A stretch of 64,000 nucleotides of DNA from Thermodesulfobacteriota bacterium. Lineage in GTDB: Bacteria > Desulfobacterota > QYQD01. Below are positions 62,815-64,000 of this stretch, in pieces. Each line of letters starts with the position of its first letter. Positions within the stretch are counted from its first letter, which is position 1. The stretch is from contig JAVHLC010000008.1 of NCBI GenBank assembly GCA_031082315.1, positions 62,001-126,000 of the forward strand, given 5' to 3'. The position numbers and the translations under genes were made by a program. A model generated the notes under the pieces. That model was not told where the DNA came from and ran no database searches. It worked only from the letters and a program-made list of their open reading frames with translations.

Positions 62815-63552
62815 ATGAAGCCGGTATTTAAGAGACCAAAAAGCCTTTATGACGTCCCTTTTCATTATTGCCCCGGGTGCCATCACGGCATAGCCCATCG
62901 TCTGATCGCCGAGGCTATAGATGCTTTGGGCATTCAGGAACGGGTTGTTGCCGTGGCTTCTATCGGCTGTTCGGTCTTTCTTTATGATTATTTTGCCGTT
63001 GATGTGCTGGAGGCCCCCCATGGCCGGGCCCCGGCAGTGGGTACCGGCATAAAGAGGGCGCGGCCCGAAAGCATGGTCTTTACCTATCAGGGCGATGGGG
63101 ACCTGGCCGCCATTGGTTTGGCAGAGACTATCCATGCCGCTAACCGGGGAGAACAGTTGGCGGTATTTTTTATCAATAACACCATCTATGGGATGACCGG
63201 GGGACAGATGGCCCCTACCACCTTGCCCGGACAGAAGACTACGACGACGCCTTCAGGCCGCCGGGTGATTGGTGAAGGGGCTCCCATTAAGATGGCCGAG
63301 ATGATTGCGGCGCTGAAGCCTCCGGCCTTTGTGGCCAGAGTGGCCGTTAACAATCCCAAAAGTATTCTCCAGGCCAGGAAGGCGGTTCAAAAGGCCTTCC
63401 GCATCCAGGTGGAAGGGAAGGGCTATGCCTTTGTCGAATTCCTGTCTGCCTGTCCGACCAACTGGAAGATGACCCCGTGCGAGGCCAATCGCCATGTAAG
63501 TGAGGCGCTGATTCCGGAATTTCCGCTGGGGGTGTTTAAAGGCGACTTATAA
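62815..63552 (+). CDS. korB: 2-oxoacid:ferredoxin oxidoreductase, beta subunit
   Basis: 245 aa. It binds thiamine diphosphate. It opens KSLYDVPFHYCPGCHHGIAH. CSVFLYDYFAVDVLEAPHGR and the TPP/Mg motif YQGDGDLAAIGLAETIHAAN, then FINNTIYGMTGGQMAPT, are present. Catalytic partner of KorA. An inverted repeat (63564-63640) separates it from korC. Confidence 0.95.
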   Translation: MKPVFKRPKSLYDVPFHYCPGCHHGIAHRLIAEAIDALGIQERVVAVASIGCSVFLYDYFAVDVLEAPHGRAPAVGTGIKRARPESMVFTYQGDGDLAAIGLAETIHAANRGEQLAVFFINNTIYGMTGGQMAPTTLPGQKTTTTPSGRRVIGEGAPIKMAEMIAALKPPAFVARVAVNNPKSILQARKAVQKAFRIQVEGKGYAFVEFLSACPTNWKMTPCEANRHVSEALIPEFPLGVFKGDL

Positions 63553-63563
63553 GGATTAAATTA

Positions 63564-63640
63564 GGACGCAGATTTACGCCGATACCCGCAGAAAATATTT
63601 TTTGATTCAATATCCTGGTAATCTGCGTTCATCTGCGTCC
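63564..63640. repeat. Inverted repeat inside the kor operon
   Basis: GGACGCAGATTTACGCCGAT pairs with TAATCTGCGTTCATCTGCGTCC. It lies in the only large gap of the operon and belongs to the CGCAGA-word repeats found elsewhere. Confidence 0.65.
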
Positions 63641-63655
63641 AAAATAGAGAAGATA

Positions 63656-64000
63656 ATGTATTTTGACGTGATCATATCCGGATTCGGCGGGCAGGGCATA
63701 CTGTTTATGGGCAATCTTCTGGCCCATGCCGCTATGCTCGAAGGGAAAAATGTGACCTATATGCCTGCTTATGGGCCGGAGATGCGGGGAGGTGCGGCTA
63801 ATTGTACGGTGGTAGTGGCGGATGAGGAAATCGGCTCTCCGGTGATTTATCACCCGCATACCGCCATCGTCATGAACAGGCCCTCTCTATATAAATTCGG
63901 CCCGCGCGTCCTGCGCGGCGGTTTGCTGGTGGTCAACTCTTCTCTTGTTGATCCTGCGGAGGTTGTCTATAAGGGCATCAACCTGTTGTTTATCCCGGCC
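63656..64000 (+). CDS. korC: 2-oxoacid:ferredoxin oxidoreductase, gamma subunit (3' end outside window)
   Basis: 115 codons are present, starting ATG 63656. DVIISGFGGQGILFMGNLLA, the gamma-subunit nucleotide-binding start, is followed by VTYMPAYGPEMRGGAANCTV and IGSPVIYHPHTAIVMNRPSL. A full subunit is about 180-190 residues, so roughly 60% is visible. Completes korDABC. Confidence 0.94.
   Translation, partial: MYFDVIISGFGGQGILFMGNLLAHAAMLEGKNVTYMPAYGPEMRGGAANCTVVVADEEIGSPVIYHPHTAIVMNRPSLYKFGPRVLRGGLLVVNSSLVDPAEVVYKGINLLFIPA

Overview
This 64 kb window looks like chromosome from an anaerobic Desulfobacterota (deltaproteobacterial) organism. The evidence is a Desulfovibrio-type ferredoxin, rubrerythrin, a four-subunit 2-oxoacid:ferredoxin oxidoreductase, several NtrC-type sigma-54 regulators with PAS/HAMP kinases, Kdo-lipopolysaccharide genes (Gram-negative envelope), a PEP-CTERM protein, NikR and the short 'Aquifex-type' aconitase. 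This is inferred from gene content; no rRNA or marker phylogeny is available here.

Layout. 0-4.4 kb (+): end of an HD phosphohydrolase, a PEP-CTERM protein, a higBA toxin-antitoxin pair, proC and rubrerythrin. 4.4-15.9 kb (-): tRNA-Glu, tRNA-Lys, phosphofructokinase, purF-kdsD, waaA-carA-carB and an M48 lipoprotein protease. 16.2-19.9 kb: a sigma-54 promoter driving two related tiny proteins (+), convergent with a kinase/NtrC-type regulator pair (-). 20-30 kb (-): ferredoxin, nikR, an HDOD-PAS protein, transketolase, and a second kinase/sigma-54 regulator pair. 30.3-34.6 kb (-): hrcA-grpE-dnaK with a CIRCE operator. 34.8-45.4 kb: YtxH protein (-), DUF3373 outer-membrane protein (+), aconitase (+), ppiD (+), a hybrid kinase with a PhnD-like binding protein (-), and vapBC (+).

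45.9-55.1 kb (-) is an AT-richer block: vsr, dcm, a MORC/MutL-like GHKL ATPase, a Z1 helicase-like protein, a PD-(D/E)XK protein and an AIPR protein. They form one tightly coupled operon behind a strong promoter. It is an anti-phage/anti-plasmid island related to the MORC-ATPase restriction-modification loci known from comparative genomics, and is the best candidate for an under-described system. A 32-bp duplicate of the ppiD 3' end (29/32 identical) lies just upstream of its promoter, 13.9 kb from the original.

55.2-64 kb: a 62-aa protein and tRNA-Ala (-), then (+) ileS-lspA-lgt, a GcvH homologue in which the lipoyl lysine is replaced by Glu, fabD, and korDABC (korC cut by the right edge).

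Intergenic DNA is unusually rich in short dispersed repeats. They include a TTGAAC...TTCAAT hairpin element (three copies), MITE-like elements with ATCCGGAAAC inverted ends, and CCACAGAG/CCGCAGAG inverted repeats. Several abut start or stop codons, and one appears to have supplied the C-terminal tail of CarB.
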